Shown here: positions 21,483 to 22,999 of the stretch, one piece after another | Numbering within the stretch: the first letter of the stretch is position 1 | How the letters are laid out: every line of letters begins with the position of its first letter | NCBI GenBank assembly: GCA_021845645.1 | Contig: JAJZVM010000060.1 | Location: 1-22,999 of the forward strand | From: Bacillota bacterium | GTDB taxonomy: Bacteria; Bacillota_E; JAJZYS01; JAJYTV01 | Length of the DNA: 22,999 nucleotides | Reading direction: 5' to 3' | Program-made: the position numbers and the translations under genes | Notes under the pieces: generated by a model | Database searches by the model: none | Seen by the model: the letters and a program-made list of their open reading frames with translations, nothing else | What the model was told of the DNA's origin: nothing

Positions 21483-21580
21483 CTCCTGAACCGGCTCCTG
21501 AGAGGCGTCCTGGGCAAGGCGTCGCCGAAGCCTGCCCGAGGCAAGCCTTGCCTATACTAGCGAAGGGGCCGGTTCAGGAG
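21483..21580. repeat. 98-base nested inverted-repeat element beside the IS110-type transposase
   Basis: CTCCTGAACCGGC (21483-21495) and GCCGGTTCAGGAG (21568-21580) are a perfect 13-base inverted repeat. Inside it GGCAAGGC (21513-21520) pairs with GCCTTGCC (21545-21552), and GCCT (21530-21533) with AGGC (21539-21542). It lies 10 bases past the transposase stop, on its 3' side. It could be a non-coding RNA of an IS110/IS1111 element, a terminator or a small TIR-bounded element. Confidence 0.55.
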
Positions 21581-21590
21581 GCGTGAGAGC

Positions 21591-22358
21591 CTATCCGGTT
21601 TCGGTGGCTCGAGGCTCCGCGGCAGCCGCCTGCACCAAGAAGGGGTACTGCCTGGCCCGGCGTTCCATCTGGCGAAGTTTCACCGGCAGCGTACGCACCT
21701 TGGGCTCGCGAACGCCGCCGGGTATCGGCTTCTTCAGCTGGAGCAGGCCCCAGATCAGGCCGAGCAGCGTGCGCGCCACTGCGACGATCGCGATCTTGTG
21801 CCCTGTCTTGTTGTCCCCACGCTTGGCGACGATGCGCCCGTACTTCACCGCGAGCAGAGGGGAGTACGCAAGCGCCTCCCAGGACACCCGGATCAGCACC
21901 GTCCGCAACAGGGAACGCCCCTGCCTGGAGATCGAGCCCATGCGCAGCGTGTTGCCGGAGGCGTGGATGCTGGGCGTGATCCCAGCGTAGGAGTAGAGAT
22001 TCGCCGCCCGTGGAAAGCGCTCGATGTCTCCGATCTCGGCCATGATCGAGATGGCTGAGAGGGCGTCGATGCCCGGGATGCCCATCAGGGCCTCGAGCTG
22101 CCAGGCGGGAATCAACTGCTTGCCTTGCAGCAGGAGGTCTCCTTCAAGAGCGGCGGTCTCCTCGTTGAGGTAGGTGATGTGCCGCAGGGCGCTCGCCACG
22201 GCGACCTGGCTCGGATGGGAAAGGCGAGAGTCGTTGGAGCTGGCCTGCTGCAAGACCTCGCCTTTCTTCATGCGCACACCGGCTCGCCGGTAGGTGGCGT
22301 AGATGCCGATGCTTACCAGTATACTCCTAGCATAGATAAACGCTCCCTTTAGATCCAT
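21591..22358 (-). pseudogene. IS110/IS116/IS902-family transposase, 5' truncated
   Basis: A 255-codon frame on the minus strand holding the C-terminal transposase_20 domain: LMGIPGIDALSAISIMAEIGD, FPRAANLYSYAGITPS, GNTLRMGSISRQGRSLLRTVLI and HKIAIVAVARTLLGLIW. The serine of the second catalytic region (around SISRQGRSLLR) is in place. The segment YRRAGVRMKKGEV corresponds to the middle of full-length relatives. The N-terminal RuvC-like DEDD domain (roughly 150 residues) is missing and is not found upstream in any frame, so recombination or deletion removed the 5' half near 22350. Probably inactive. Confidence 0.82.
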
Positions 22359-22424
22359 AACACTCTAGATACTTTCACGCGGTTGCAACCCCCGCAGGTA
22401 TGACGGTAGAAGTGCAGAAAGAAA

Positions 22425-22452
22425 TGGTCATTGGCTAAAGGGTCCGTATACA
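22425..22452 (+). promoter_or_regulatory. Possible promoter of the NCS1 permease gene
   Basis: TGGTCA (22425-22430), a 16-base spacer and TATACA (22447-22452) lie about 55 bases before the permease start. The match to consensus is moderate (4 of 6 in each box). Confidence 0.35.
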
Positions 22453-22505
22453 AGGAGGTGCACGCAAGGTCGTCCGGCAGGATTGTACAAAGGAGGCGCA
22501 CGAAT

Positions 22506-22999
22506 TTGTCCGTATGGCAAGCTGAAACCCACGCCGTTGAACCCATTCCACAGGCTGAACGCCACGGCAGGGCGCGGGACCTTTTCACACTCTGGTTCTC
22601 AGCCAACATGCAGGTGACCACGATCGCGGTGGGCGCGGCTTACGTCTTTATCGGCCTGCCGCTTGTCTGGTCCGTCATCGCCATCATTCTTGGCAACCTC
22701 GTCGGAGCGGTGTTCATGGCCTACCACAGCGCACAGGGCCCGATTATCGGCGTGCCGCAGATGATCCAGTCGCGGGCGCAATTCGGCTTCTACGGAGCTA
22801 TCCTGCCGCTCGTGCTGGTCGTGGTGATGTACCTCGGATTCTTCGCGCTAAGCGGCGCGTTGGGCGGTGAGGCCTTGCAGAGCCTTACGGGTCTGCCGAT
22901 CGCCGTCGGTACGGTACTGCTCGGGGCTGTGACGGCCGTCATGGCGATCTTCGGCTACGACCTGATCCACGCCTTCCAGCGCTACCTGTCCGTCATCTT
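22506..22999 (+). CDS. NCS1-family purine/cytosine-type permease, N-terminal part (3' truncated by window edge)
   Basis: The frame opens at TTG 22506, with AAAGGAGG (22489-22496) 9 bases upstream, and runs off the right end after about 164 codons. After a polar N-terminus comes LFTLWFSANMQVTTIAVGAAY, the usual first helix of NCS1 nucleobase transporters, then GLPLVWSVIAIILGNLVGAVFMAYHSAQGP and GVPQMIQSRAQFGFYGA, a diagnostic signature. Further helices are ILPLVLVVVMYLGFFALSG and IAVGTVLLGAVTAVMAIFGYDL. These proteins import cytosine, purines, allantoin, hydantoins or thiamine precursors with Na+ or H+. The substrate cannot be chosen from this part. An in-frame GTG at 22458 also exists but has an SD with no spacing. 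Confidence 0.9.
   Translation, partial: MSVWQAETHAVEPIPQAERHGRARDLFTLWFSANMQVTTIAVGAAYVFIGLPLVWSVIAIILGNLVGAVFMAYHSAQGPIIGVPQMIQSRAQFGFYGAILPLVLVVVMYLGFFALSGALGGEALQSLTGLPIAVGTVLLGAVTAVMAIFGYDLIHAFQRYLSVI

Noticed and set aside
1..22999. CRISPR arrays, tRNA or rRNA genes
   Set aside because: No regularly spaced direct repeats and no cloverleaf or rRNA-like segments were seen by eye. A tRNAscan and CRISPR search would be decisive.

Overview
This window is a piece of a GC-rich bacterial chromosome. Very strong Shine-Dalgarno (SD) sites (AAGGAGG-type), frequent TTG and GTG starts, a LiaF-LiaS-LiaR style cell-envelope stress module, a CbxX/CfqX (SpoVK-like) AAA+ protein and a YkwD-like CAP protein point to a high-GC member of the Firmicutes/Bacillota. 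No rRNA or marker gene is present, so this placement is an inference. No tRNA, rRNA or CRISPR array was seen.

Layout, left to right: (1) 1-1797, the C-terminal part of a SNF2-family helicase followed by an overlapping SWIM zinc-finger gene. (2) About 1834-2688, a decayed IS1595-type transposase on the minus strand. (3) 2757-3563, a LigB/MEMO-type class III dioxygenase-fold protein. (4) 3667-6456, a tightly overlapping four-gene operon: a LiaF-like membrane paralogue, LiaF, LiaS-like histidine kinase, LiaR-like regulator. (5) 6453-9414, minus strand, a three-gene amino-sugar operon (PIG-L deacetylase, GH4 glycosidase, BadF-type sugar kinase). (6) 9529-10917, a GNAT acetyltransferase and a Pro/Ala-rich protein. 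(7) 10992-11570, a Cys-rich protein on the minus strand. (8) 11639-15662, an unknown protein, a secreted CAP protein, a GT2-TPR protein and a lipoprotein. (9) 16206-16838, a two-domain thioredoxin-fold protein with an in-frame TGA, converging on a DUF2892 gene at 16894-17097. (10) 17589-21047, a large beta-helix plus double AAA+ protein. (11) 21483-22358, a truncated IS110-family transposase with a structured DNA/RNA element at its 3' side. (12) 22506 to the right edge, the start of an NCS1-type permease.

The most striking observation is the gene at 16206-16838. It looks like two ORFs separated by a TGA. Read through without any frameshift, they form one complete protein-disulfide-oxidoreductase-like protein, and the TGA sits exactly at the first redox cysteine of the C-terminal active site (UPYC in place of CPYC). 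The N-terminal thioredoxin domain has lost its CxxC and the protein has only one other cysteine, so the predicted selenocysteine and Cys140 would be the only redox pair. A hairpin with a G-starting loop about 18 nt after the TGA fits the loose bacterial SECIS consensus. I read this as a probable selenoprotein. The alternative is a single point mutation creating a pseudogene.

Other points worth following are the beta-helix/tandem AAA+ fusion, the amino-sugar cassette without a local transporter, a nested RNA fold just before the lipoprotein start, and the folded element beside the IS110 remnant.
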